Notes: generated by a model not told the origin, from the sequence alone. A stretch of 5,756 nucleotides of DNA from CAZOMR01 sp964580655 (GCA_964580655.1 CAZOMR010000212.1:1-5756), one strand, 5' to 3'. Counted from the first letter of the stretch, positions 1 to 5,690 are shown. Made by a program: numbers and translations.

Positions 1-142
1 ATTATATCATATTTCAAGGGGTTAGGCGAAACAATTGTGCCCATCCCTCACTTAACTTTATAATTTTTTCTTTGCGCTCTTTGCGTCTGCTCCGCATCTG
101 AAGGATCTGCGGTGAGTAACTATTTCCCTTTGGAAAATATCT
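1..142. other. Gene-free left edge with repeat-like segment
   Basis: I see no coding frame of convincing character here. It is the 3' flank of the minus-strand operon. It holds AT-rich sequence and a stretch at 70-115 that looks like a dispersed repeat (listed separately). A small hairpin (ATTTCC / GGAAAAT, 122-138) lies just past the stop codon of the 143-1807 gene, but it lacks a T-run on the transcribed side and is weak as a terminator. Confidence 0.5.
70..120. repeat. Dispersed-repeat-like segment with tandem CTTTGCG units
   Basis: Two 9-nt units, CTTTGCGCT (70-78) and CTTTGCGTC (79-87), are followed by CCGCA (92-96) and, after a short spacer, TCTGCGGTGAGTAAC (106-120). On the other strand this reads as an ACCGCAG...ACGCAAAG.GCGCAAAG pattern. 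From memory, strings of this type are common as non-coding dispersed repeats in deltaproteobacterial and other environmental genomes. The CCGCA/TGCGG pair could fold as a small stem. Only one copy is visible, so repeat status rests on recalled resemblance. Confidence 0.4.
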
Positions 143-1807
143 TTATTTCGCTCCTGCCCCTCCCCCTCGAATCTCTACGCTCAACATGACTGGATTCTTG
201 GCCGCCATTGCGAGGCCATATGCTTCTTCTTTGCCAGGGGAAGTCTCTCCGGCCAGGGGCCACCAGGCACTGATCTTAAGGTCTATGTTTTCACTAAGAG
301 ACAGGGCCCCGGTTAGCCCATATTGAATGAGGTGCCCCTCTCCAAACTCTATATCTATGTCCGTGTCATCCTCTTTCCATGTTCCACCAGAGTAAAAAGC
401 CGCATTCAAGTCCACGGCCAGGAGGATATGCTTGTTTAGTTGAAGACCACCGCCAAGGTTCGCCTCAAATACATCGCTGGGATCATATTCAATATCTACT
501 TCCGACGGGAACCCTGATAACAGTTCTATAATACCAGCCTCTTCAGGATGTTCCCCCTTACTCGTCACCAGGTATTCCAGATTACCGAAGAGCATGGCTT
601 TTGGCGCCTGGGTTTTCAACTCCAATCCCAGTATCATGGCCAGGCTTCCATATTCATAGCTGGCTTCATCAGGATAGATCAGAGAACCATAGAGACCTCC
701 GGCTCCTCCCCCCAGGGCGCACCCGAGCTCCCATGCCCTGGTTTCGCTTTCCATATAAAACTCATCGTCAGGCTCATCATCCACAAAAATTATATACGGA
801 ATGTCCAGGGTAGAGTCAATATATCCCAGCCTGAGCTCGAGGTTGTCTGAGAGGCCATAGCTAAGCCGATACATGTTTACCTTTTGCTCACCATCCTCGG
901 CAAGGTCCTCGCTGTCCCCATCATTATCATAATACTCGTCGAATTTTCCGGAGATGTCAGTATAGCTGAACTCCACCATACCCTTGCGCAAGAGAGCAGG
1001 GCGTTCACTGATCGCGACAGGGTAATATCCATCTGTTTTATTCATAATCTCCAGAGCGCCATTCGTAATTCTATCAGGAATGACCGAGCTGACTCTTTGC
1101 CTCATACCACGCTTACGAAGGTCAGTCGGATGAGCCATCGCATGCAGGATGTCATCAAACAGCCCAAAGTTATTATCCTCGTTATGACATATCTTCCAGT
1201 CCCCGACATTCCGAATGCAAACCACTTTCTTGAATTCGACAGTCGTATAGGGGTGGTATTGAACATTTCCTGCACTCCCGGACCGCCTTAAAAAGCTCAC
1301 CCGGTAATCCAGGAGTGCCTTTTCTCCATTCGGTGCTATCCAGACATTATCAATTATCACCTTGAACCCGAAGATTCCATAGGAGTGGAATATTGCCAGG
1401 TTGTCCACGGCCGTTGGCCTGAGTGAGGGACAGATTCTCTTCATCCCTTCCACATCATCCCCTAGAAACAGCCCGTGCTCATACATCTGCCGGTACATGT
1501 CCGTCATATCCTCATTCGCCTGGTCCCGGGCGCCCTCCGGAAGGTAGTGGAGTTGAGGATCTCTTGCCTCCTTTATCCTTATATCAGTCCGCTCCGGGTT
1601 CAGTATCCCCTCACGATAGTGCCCATAGCCATAGGGGTCCAGGTTCTCTCCCATGTAGGAATAGAACCTTTCAAGACTCCTCTGCAACTCATAGACTTTG
1701 GCCTTGTCCCGGTCAAGCTGGGTGTCCGCATGCGCCAGTGCCGGGGTCAAGAGCAGAACCCACAAGGGAACTATCGCTATCCAACCGATTAAAAATTTTG
1801 CTCTCAT
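143..1807 (-). CDS. Exported two-part protein: alpha/beta N-terminal half, barrel-like C-terminal half
   Basis: This is a 554-residue secreted protein of unknown function. Residues 1-27 form a signal peptide with a hydrophobic core and an AHA cleavage site before D28. Residues 28-125 are charged and mostly helical-looking. Residues about 130-210 show alternating strands (FGFKVIIDNVWIAP, KALLDYRVSFLR, TTVEFKKVVCIRNVGDWKIC), which recall an SnoaL/NTF2-like cone; this is a weak, inferred match. From about residue 270 the protein has repeated amphipathic strands with glycine and aromatic residues (YRLSYGLSDNLELRLGYI, GLQLNKHILLAVDLNAAFY, YGLTGALSLSENIDLKISAWW) separated by very acidic loops, typical of an outer-membrane beta-barrel. 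It does not end in the usual aromatic residue. The start has GAGGA 5 nt upstream. It is the last gene of a probable three-gene operon. I do not recognise a named family. Confidence 0.8.
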   Translation of the reverse strand: MRAKFLIGWIAIVPLWVLLLTPALAHADTQLDRDKAKVYELQRSLERFYSYMGENLDPYGYGHYREGILNPERTDIRIKEARDPQLHYLPEGARDQANEDMTDMYRQMYEHGLFLGDDVEGMKRICPSLRPTAVDNLAIFHSYGIFGFKVIIDNVWIAPNGEKALLDYRVSFLRRSGSAGNVQYHPYTTVEFKKVVCIRNVGDWKICHNEDNNFGLFDDILHAMAHPTDLRKRGMRQRVSSVIPDRITNGALEIMNKTDGYYPVAISERPALLRKGMVEFSYTDISGKFDEYYDNDGDSEDLAEDGEQKVNMYRLSYGLSDNLELRLGYIDSTLDIPYIIFVDDEPDDEFYMESETRAWELGCALGGGAGGLYGSLIYPDEASYEYGSLAMILGLELKTQAPKAMLFGNLEYLVTSKGEHPEEAGIIELLSGFPSEVDIEYDPSDVFEANLGGGLQLNKHILLAVDLNAAFYSGGTWKEDDTDIDIEFGEGHLIQYGLTGALSLSENIDLKISAWWPLAGETSPGKEEAYGLAMAAKNPVMLSVEIRGGGAGAK

Positions 1808-1828
1808 CGCGTTCCTCGCTAACTCATA

Positions 1829-1846
1829 AAGCCAGGTTCCTGGTTT
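1829..1846. other. Small hairpin in the gap between two operon genes
   Basis: An inverted repeat AAGCCAG / CTGGTTT (one G-T pair, 4-nt loop) lies in the 66-bp gap between the lipoprotein gene and the 554-residue gene. No T-run follows it on the transcribed minus strand, so it is not a convincing terminator. It could mark an mRNA processing or stability site, or mean nothing. Confidence 0.3.
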
Positions 1847-1873
1847 GATTCATCCACATCTGCCACGACTCGA

Positions 1874-2554
1874 TCAATCTGTCTCCCTGAGCAGGTTCTT
1901 GAACACCGTATTGGACACATCCTTCTGGAAGTATCCGCTCCATACAACCTCGCCGGTTCGAACATTTGTCGCGCGCAAATGAATCCCAAGGATCATCATC
2001 CCGTGGCGGTGAGTCTTCAACAGGCCCAGGGTGGCGATCTTGGCATAAAGCTGAGCACCCGTCTGAAGGAGATTGAATGGCAGGACTTCCAGCTTAATGA
2101 TACGAAAAGACAGTATGTAGTCAGCATCCAGGAGTTTGCCCATTTTCACAAGATTGGAGCTCTTCGGATCAAGGTAGCGCGCCTCCGTGTATTCCACATA
2201 CATATCCCGCACCATGTCTATATCCTTCTCCAGTGGAGCGCACTTGTTATTGACCAGGAGGGCATGGGTTAAAGCGTCCACAGTATAAGCGTTATAGAAA
2301 TCATCAGCGTTCCTTCCCCCGACCAGGTTCGTCACCCAGACCTTGTGGTTCTTTGAAAACGGCACGGCCTGTGCAACATCACCCCCGATAAGCTCCATAG
2401 CTTCAATGTACATATATTGTTCCTCAGTATCTTTCGGCATATCAAATATGCCCTTCTGCGGGTCGTATTTCTTGCTCGCACAGCCGCTGATCCCCATAAT
2501 TCCAAAGACCAGCAATATCGTGATTATGTAGTGTATCTTTCTTGAGTTCTTCAT
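1874..2554 (-). CDS. CsgG/FlgO-like outer-membrane lipoprotein
   Basis: This is a 226-residue lipoprotein. Residues 1-24 are a basic N-terminus (MKNSRK) plus hydrophobic core, ending in the lipobox ISGC; C25 would be acylated, and A26 at +2 is compatible with sorting to the outer membrane. The mature part has the order of the CsgG/FlgO/TolB-N type fold: strand KVWVTNL (71-77), helix YTVDALTHALL (90-100), helix MGKLLDADYILSFRI (138-152, like the 'GkllgADyil.g' motif), and the final strand pair HLRATNVRTGEVVWSG (192-207). In CsgG this fold forms the periplasmic part of a secretion pore; FlgO is a lipoprotein of Vibrio flagellar outer rings. A hydrophobic stretch at 158-179 could contact membrane. 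A GTG start at 2581 would add nine residues, but the ATG at 2554 has a better ribosome binding site and leaves a canonical lipoprotein signal. It is the middle gene of the operon. Exact family membership is unproven. Confidence 0.8.
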   Translation of the reverse strand: MKNSRKIHYIITILLVFGIMGISGCASKKYDPQKGIFDMPKDTEEQYMYIEAMELIGGDVAQAVPFSKNHKVWVTNLVGGRNADDFYNAYTVDALTHALLVNNKCAPLEKDIDMVRDMYVEYTEARYLDPKSSNLVKMGKLLDADYILSFRIIKLEVLPFNLLQTGAQLYAKIATLGLLKTHRHGMMILGIHLRATNVRTGEVVWSGYFQKDVSNTVFKNLLRETD

Positions 2555-2561
2555 GATTTCT

Positions 2562-2568
2562 CTCCTTT
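2562..2568 (-). promoter_or_regulatory. Ribosome binding site deciding the lipoprotein start
   Basis: The minus strand reads AAAGGAG seven nucleotides before the ATG at 2554. This favours that start over the in-frame GTG at 2581, whose only upstream purine block is GAGGG. Confidence 0.75.
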
Positions 2569-2602
2569 CTCCCAAATTCACAACTGCTACCCTCTATTTG
2601 TC

Positions 2603-3283
2603 CTATTTGCCCACTGAAACAGTTACGGCAACATATGCGGCAGGTTCATAAAGCTTGCCTGTCTCTCTCTCATGCTTAAACTCTTTATCATCCCACTCTT
2701 TGTATATATATGTGCCTTCAGCAAATCCAAAGAGATACCCGACTATCCAGTCCAGAGAAAATGAGCCACAGTTTGAGGTTGTCCAGGAGGCTCCGCCTCC
2801 TATTAGCTCAAGACGCAGGTCCAGGGGCATGGGAAAGGCGCTCGTCCATTTATCAGTATCACTATAGTCATACTCGGGATCCCCTAACTCCTCAAACTGG
2901 TCTTCGCTTGGCTCTATACCTGGAGGAAGTATAATAATATCAAGCCCTATCCCTCCGAAATAAAGATAAGGCTGATACTTGCCGAAAATAGGAACATCAC
3001 GACGAAGCCGACCCGTAAATTGCAAGGTAGTCATCTCATTAGAGTCGTATCCTGCTTGAGCCAGAACATCAAGGTCCAGACAATCGGACAAATCTACCAG
3101 GGTTCCAACCCCCAGGCCGTAAGTAATGCCCGCAGCAGGCTCTGCATCTCCTTCTGCACCAGCGAAAGCGGGTCGAACCGAGGCGATTAGACCAGCCTCC
3201 TGGCCATAACCCAGACCCGGCACACACAATAGCAGGAGAACCCCTGTCAACAAACTCACCAATCCGATCTTTCTTTTTGTCAT
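2603..3283 (-). CDS. Small outer-membrane beta-barrel protein
   Basis: This is a 226-residue exported protein, first gene of the probable operon. Residues 1-27 are a signal peptide (MTKRKIG, then a leucine-rich core and GYG cleavage site before Q28); C20 follows leucine, so there is no lipobox. The mature part alternates amphipathic strands rich in glycine and aromatic residues: AGITYGLGVGTLVDL, LDLDVLAQAGY, TLQFTGRLRRDVP, YQPYLYFGGIGLDIIIL, PLDLRLELIGGGASW, FSLDWIVGYLFGF and the final AAYVAVTVSV. This fits an eight-strand OmpA/OMP_b-brl-like barrel. A long acidic loop (about 120-147) probably faces outward. Two cysteines, in SDCLDLD and SNCGSFS, could form a disulfide. The last residue is lysine rather than the usual aromatic. 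GAGAGG lies 8 nt before the ATG. A specific role (porin, adhesion, partner of the lipoprotein) cannot be read from the sequence. Confidence 0.8.
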   Translation of the reverse strand: MTKRKIGLVSLLTGVLLLLCVPGLGYGQEAGLIASVRPAFAGAEGDAEPAAGITYGLGVGTLVDLSDCLDLDVLAQAGYDSNEMTTLQFTGRLRRDVPIFGKYQPYLYFGGIGLDIIILPPGIEPSEDQFEELGDPEYDYSDTDKWTSAFPMPLDLRLELIGGGASWTTSNCGSFSLDWIVGYLFGFAEGTYIYKEWDDKEFKHERETGKLYEPAAYVAVTVSVGK

Positions 3284-3345
3284 CTCACATACCTCTCTTT
3301 CCTGGTAATTTGCTCACCGTTTTTTTCTAAAGCTCATTTCGGCAT

Positions 3346-3374
3346 TTTTTACCAGATATCTTACACCTTGTCAA
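3346..3374 (-). promoter_or_regulatory. Sigma70-type promoter of the three-gene operon
   Basis: The minus strand has a perfect -35 box TTGACA (3374-3369), a 17-nt spacer and a -10-like TAAAAA (3351-3346, 4 of 6 consensus). Transcription would start near 3339, giving a leader of about 55 nt before the ATG at 3283. Confidence 0.6.
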
Positions 3375-3387
3375 TGGGAAAATGCAT

Positions 3388-3412
3388 TTTTCCGGGAAAA
3401 CTTTTTGAAAAG
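3388..3412. promoter_or_regulatory. Two adjacent palindromes between divergent promoters
   Basis: TTTTCC-G-GGAAAA (3388-3400) is directly followed by CTTTT-TG-AAAAG (3401-3412). They sit upstream of both predicted -35 boxes, between the operon promoter (3374-3346) and the promoter of the 3474 gene (3421-3449). Their placement suits a shared operator or activator site for the two divergent units. No known regulator is matched, and the AT-rich arms make chance palindromes possible. Confidence 0.4.
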
Positions 3413-3420
3413 ATTTTGGG

Positions 3421-3449
3421 TTGAATTGGGGAAAGAAATCCTTTAAGAT
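3421..3449 (+). promoter_or_regulatory. Possible promoter of the LPP20-domain gene
   Basis: TTGAAT (3421-3426), a 17-nt spacer and TAAGAT (3444-3449) each match 4 of 6 consensus positions. Transcription would begin near 3456. That is downstream of the ATG at 3453, which independently favours the ATG at 3474 as the real start. Confidence 0.4.
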
Positions 3450-3463
3450 ATTATGGCTAAGGT

Positions 3464-3469
3464 AGGAGG
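3464..3469 (+). promoter_or_regulatory. Ribosome binding site deciding the LPP20 gene start
   Basis: A full AGGAGG core lies 4 nt before the ATG at 3474. The in-frame ATG at 3453 has no comparable site and would place extra residues MAKVGGI ahead of the signal peptide. Confidence 0.75.
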
Positions 3470-3473
3470 GATC

Positions 3474-4676
3474 ATGAGTTCAAATTATTGTTCCAGGTTA
3501 TCGGTTATCCTGGTAATGGCTTTTTTGCTTGCAGGAATTCAGGTTTATGCCAGGATGATAGCTCCGGACTGGGTGAAGACCGGCAAGTCCGGGGAATACC
3601 CGGATGAGAGGTACCTGGTGGGTATGGGCTCTGCAAGAGACACGGGTGACCCGTCAGGAGATCGGAATGCGGCTGATGATGCGGCCAAGGCCAAGCTGAT
3701 TGAGCAGATCAGGGTCACGGTGGAGTCGGAACTGGACAGCTACCTGGCCGAGTATGCTACCAGGGGTAAAGGCAGACACACTAAAGAGGTGAGTCAAAAG
3801 GTTACCTGGAGGGTCCGGTCCAGCGTGAATATCACCCTGGAGGGCTTGAGTTTTCCCGAACGCTACTATGATAAGAAGGCCAATACATATTATTCACTGG
3901 CAGTGCTGGACAGGAACAGGGCCTCATCCACCCGCTTCAAGAAGGCCAGGGAACTGCGTAGAGCCGCGGCTAATTATTTCAAAGAAGCAGAAGCCCGGGC
4001 AGGGGATGCCGATTACGGTATAGCCATGGTTTATTACCAGCAAGCACTTTCTGCGGTAACCGAGGCCATTGCCAGGGAGCGAGAGGGCTCGGCTATATTG
4101 GCCAGGACTATAGTGGTGGACCCGGAGGGCCTGAGCCCCTGGATGATTCAGATCAAAATTGACAACATGCGCGAGCAGGCTAAACTTGGTGTGCATGTTA
4201 TAGAGAGGAATCCCCTGGACCCCGGGAGCCATCTGGTAGCCTCGGCCATCTCACTGGCTTTTCGTGAAAAGGAATTCAAGCTCGGGTCAATTGGCCAGGC
4301 TTTCAAGGGAATGTCTTATGACTCCATAGTCCATCTACCGCCGGAGGAACGCAAGCGGAGGGTGGGAGACGAGGTATCATTTCTGGTAGTGGGGCAGGTA
4401 GAGGCCAGGGAATCTTCGCAGATGAGGCTGGGATCCAAGACGGTCTATTTTTACAAGTCCCGGGCAGTTGTGAAGCTCTTGAATGTACATACAGGAGAAT
4501 TGATCACAAGCACTGCTTTTGATTATGAGGAGGACACCAAATCCGGAAAGCCAGACCCGGCACAAGCCGCGGCAGATTCCCTTACAAAGGCCGGGGATAT
4601 AATTGCGAAGGATCTGGTGGAGGCTTTCGAGAATTATTTAAGGGGTGGTCATAAATCAGCTTCCCCGAGCCATTGA
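3474..4676 (+). CDS. Exported LPP20-domain protein with CsgG/TolB-N-like C-terminus
   Basis: This is a 400-residue periplasmic protein. Residues 1-26 are a signal peptide with VYA cleavage before R27. Residues about 30-150 match the LPP20 pattern: APDWV (30-34), YPDERYLVGMGSA (42-54), an alanine-rich helix AADDAAKAKLIEQI (66-79) and the closing strands SVNITLEGLSF and TYYSLAVLDR (about 117-147). Residues 153-205 are helical and TPR-like (YFKEAEARAGD...AMVYYQQALSAV). Residues about 235-390 show an alpha/beta arrangement reminiscent of TolB-N/CsgG: a helix ending AFREKEFKLG, strand VSFLVVGQVEA, strand VVKLLNVHTGEL and a long C-terminal helix. LPP20 plus a TolB-N-like module recalls flagellar FlgT, but no flagellar gene is nearby, so that name is not given. 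LPP20 proteins are often lipidated; here C6 is outside any lipobox, so the protein is probably soluble. It is divergent from the envelope operon and likely shares its control region. Confidence 0.85.
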   Translation: MSSNYCSRLSVILVMAFLLAGIQVYARMIAPDWVKTGKSGEYPDERYLVGMGSARDTGDPSGDRNAADDAAKAKLIEQIRVTVESELDSYLAEYATRGKGRHTKEVSQKVTWRVRSSVNITLEGLSFPERYYDKKANTYYSLAVLDRNRASSTRFKKARELRRAAANYFKEAEARAGDADYGIAMVYYQQALSAVTEAIAREREGSAILARTIVVDPEGLSPWMIQIKIDNMREQAKLGVHVIERNPLDPGSHLVASAISLAFREKEFKLGSIGQAFKGMSYDSIVHLPPEERKRRVGDEVSFLVVGQVEARESSQMRLGSKTVYFYKSRAVVKLLNVHTGELITSTAFDYEEDTKSGKPDPAQAAADSLTKAGDIIAKDLVEAFENYLRGGHKSASPSH

Positions 4677-4836
4677 AATCTGGTAATTTTTCAGGAGTTC
4701 AACTGGTCCCATGGCTCTCTCTTTTCTCCCGGCTGATCCTTATTGTCCGATATCCAATAGGCGTAGTAAAAGTTTTATAGCACAAATTTTTATTGTTGCA
4801 TGGATCAGAGAGAGGTTTAAGGCCAGGGCGGCCGGT

Positions 4837-5025
4837 TCAAGTTCGAATAGTTATTTTTCCATGTATTTCAAGAGAGTTGGCACTGGCATCAGCGCAGGAC
4901 AGGATTTTCTCGCCCTGGTGCCAGTTTATCGAATGGCAGGCGATTCCTCTTAGGTGCTTGATGATGGCTTTAGGTTCAACACCACTCCGGAGAGCGAGTG
5001 AGATCAGTCGGGCGATGGCTTCCCC
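4837..5025 (-). pseudogene. Remnant of class II ribonucleotide reductase C-terminus (TSCPAD domain)
   Basis: The minus-strand frame reads GEAIARLISLALRSGV, then EPKAIIKHLRGIAC, then EKILSCADASANSLE, and stops at TGA (4839-4837). This follows the C-terminal TSCPAD-type domain of adenosylcobalamin-dependent ribonucleotide reductases, where EAIgRLiSLaLRsGvdPeeii.qLkGI.C and vLSC.DAIakaLe are the familiar pattern (recalled family knowledge, not a search). The frame stays open only to a TGA at 5064-5062 and contains no usual start codon. The upstream half of the domain is absent; homology fades at about 5025, where a GC-rich repeat patch begins. The cysteine-rich tail found after this domain in many full-length enzymes is also missing. 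It is therefore best read as a truncated, untranslated relic. An intact enzyme, if the organism has one, must lie elsewhere. Confidence 0.65.
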
Positions 5026-5123
5026 GCCTGCGCCGCGGCAGACAGGGGAGTAGGATGCGGCTCAGCCTCCCTGTCTGTGCGTGCTTACCTGTGTGTCCGC
5101 GCAAGCAGGTCCGCACGCGGACA
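5022..5123. repeat. Cluster of GC-rich inverted repeats
   Basis: About 100 bp hold several nested palindromes: GCCGCGGC (5032-5039), a perfect 9-bp inverted repeat CAGACAGGG (5039-5047) / CCCTGTCTG (5069-5077), an 8-bp inverted repeat TGTCCGCG (5094-5101) / CGCGGACA (5116-5123), and inside it the short dyad GTCCGC-AC-GCGGAC (5109-5122). Composition is clearly more GC-rich than the flanks. This looks like an intergenic REP/MITE-like element, possibly two units. There is no open frame and no T-run, so classic termination is unlikely, although the hairpins could protect or stop convergent transcripts. Confidence 0.55.
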
Positions 5124-5152
5124 TGTGGTGTCTGAAATAAACCCGTGTAAAA

Positions 5153-5458
5153 TCAGTACTGTCTTTCGCCTTTGTCGAATTCCCGGGGCCCCCGTCCGGC
5201 GCCGCGTTCCCGAGTTGGCCGTGCCGGTGCTACCCTGATAGACCGGCCCTGGAGATCAGTGCCATCCAATTTCTCAATCGCCTTCTTGGCCTGATCCTCG
5301 TTCTCCATCTCTACAAAGCCAAAGCCCTTGCTTCGACCACTCATGGCATCGGTAATGACCCGAACCGAGGTCACATTCCCGATCTGAGAGAAAAGGTCCT
5401 TTAACTCGTCCTCACTCAATTGGTAAGGTAAATTGCCGACATAGATCTTGTTATTCAT
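5153..5458 (-). CDS. Small RRM-type RNA-binding protein
   Basis: This 101-residue cytoplasmic protein is a single RNA recognition motif plus a short tail. RNP2 is IYVGNL (5-10) and RNP1 is KGFGFVEM (44-51); the aromatic residues Y6, F46 and F48 are those that stack on RNA bases in this family. The helix SEDELKDLFSQIG (15-27) and the closing IRVAPARP (74-81) complete the beta-alpha-beta-beta-alpha-beta order. Residues 82-101 form a basic, arginine/glycine-containing tail (RERGAGRGPRE), as in many bacterial RRM proteins. Size and layout are typical of this bacterial group, some members of which (cyanobacterial Rbp proteins) are cold-induced; the RNA targets are generally unknown. The ATG at 5458 is fixed by AAGGAG 6 nt upstream and by the RRM beginning at residue 4. 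It is monocistronic and convergent with the LPP20 gene. Confidence 0.95.
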   Translation of the reverse strand: MNNKIYVGNLPYQLSEDELKDLFSQIGNVTSVRVITDAMSGRSKGFGFVEMENEDQAKKAIEKLDGTDLQGRSIRVAPARPTRERGAGRGPREFDKGERQY

Positions 5459-5655
5459 CCGCTACTCCTTAAAAAATGCATTAAAGTTGCTCTTTCCCGA
5501 AAAACTGCGGGCCCCTCGCCTATATCCATACCGAAAATACGGGAACAAAGAGGATAGTAATATAGTGTAAAGATCATCTCGGAGAGGGGAGGAAGCGGAG
5601 GGCCTTAAGCCGGAAAGGGAAAAAGCCATCAATCGTCCACTCTCTCGGTCATCTG
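5459..5655 (-). other. Long 5' leader of the RRM gene
   Basis: If transcription starts about 7 nt after the -10 box, the leader is close to 200 nt. It contains a possible CCCG-N8-CGGG hairpin (5510-5495) and a possible long-range pairing of CCCCTC (5590-5585) with GAGGGG (5517-5512). I recognise no known riboswitch. A 69-codon frame from a TTG at 5671 covers it, but its low-complexity Ser/Arg/Phe composition, lack of a binding site and overlap with the promoter argue against a gene. Confidence 0.4.
5465..5470 (-). promoter_or_regulatory. Ribosome binding site of the RRM gene
   Basis: The minus strand reads AAGGAG six nucleotides before the ATG at 5458. This is near-ideal in sequence and spacing. 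Confidence 0.8.
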
Positions 5656-5659
5656 GATT

Positions 5660-5684
5660 AGAGCATAGCAACTCTTTCTGCTCT
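5660..5684. promoter_or_regulatory. Inverted repeat overlapping the RRM promoter
   Basis: AGAGCA (5660-5665) and TGCTCT (5679-5684) form a perfect 6-bp dyad with a 13-nt centre. One arm overlaps the -10 box and the other directly abuts the -35 box, the position expected for a repressor operator. No known regulator motif is recognised. Confidence 0.35.
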
Positions 5685-5690
5685 TGTCAA
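5662..5690 (-). promoter_or_regulatory. Strong sigma70-type promoter of the RRM gene
   Basis: The minus strand shows a perfect TTGACA (5690-5685), a 17-nt spacer and TATGCT (5667-5662, 5 of 6 consensus). It is the best promoter match in the window and points at the RRM gene. Confidence 0.7.

Larger units (their letters stand above)
4677..5152. other. Gap between convergent genes, with a gene remnant and a repeat patch
   Basis: This gap separates the 3' ends of the plus-strand LPP20 gene and the minus-strand RRM gene. Positions 4677-4836 are featureless AT-rich sequence apart from short palindromes (GATATC, GGCC-AGGGC-GGCC). Positions 4837-5025 hold a decayed reading frame, and 5022-5123 hold GC-rich inverted repeats; both are listed separately. 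No strong rho-independent terminator is seen for either convergent gene. Confidence 0.6.

Noticed and set aside
1..6. TATAAT on the minus strand at the left edge
   Set aside because: No acceptable -35 box lies at 16-18 nt, and no gene can be seen downstream because the window ends.
548..1848. Several plus-strand open frames of 70-141 codons across the 554-residue gene
   Set aside because: They are antisense to a convincing signal-peptide protein, overlap one another and show no domain character.
3453..3473. Upstream in-frame ATG as the start of the LPP20 gene
   Set aside because: It lacks a ribosome binding site and would precede the predicted transcription start; the ATG at 3474 has AGGAGG and begins a normal signal peptide.
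4831..4850. GTTCGAAT string resembling a tRNA T-loop
   Set aside because: No complementary T-stem surrounds it, and no anticodon or acceptor arm is found on either strand.
4711..4953. 80-codon plus-strand open frame
   Set aside because: It overlaps the opposite-strand reductase relic, has no ribosome binding site of note and has no recognisable protein character.
5462..5671. 69-codon minus-strand frame upstream of the RRM gene
   Set aside because: It uses a TTG start overlapping the predicted promoter spacer, lacks a ribosome binding site and has unlikely composition; the interval is better read as an mRNA leader.
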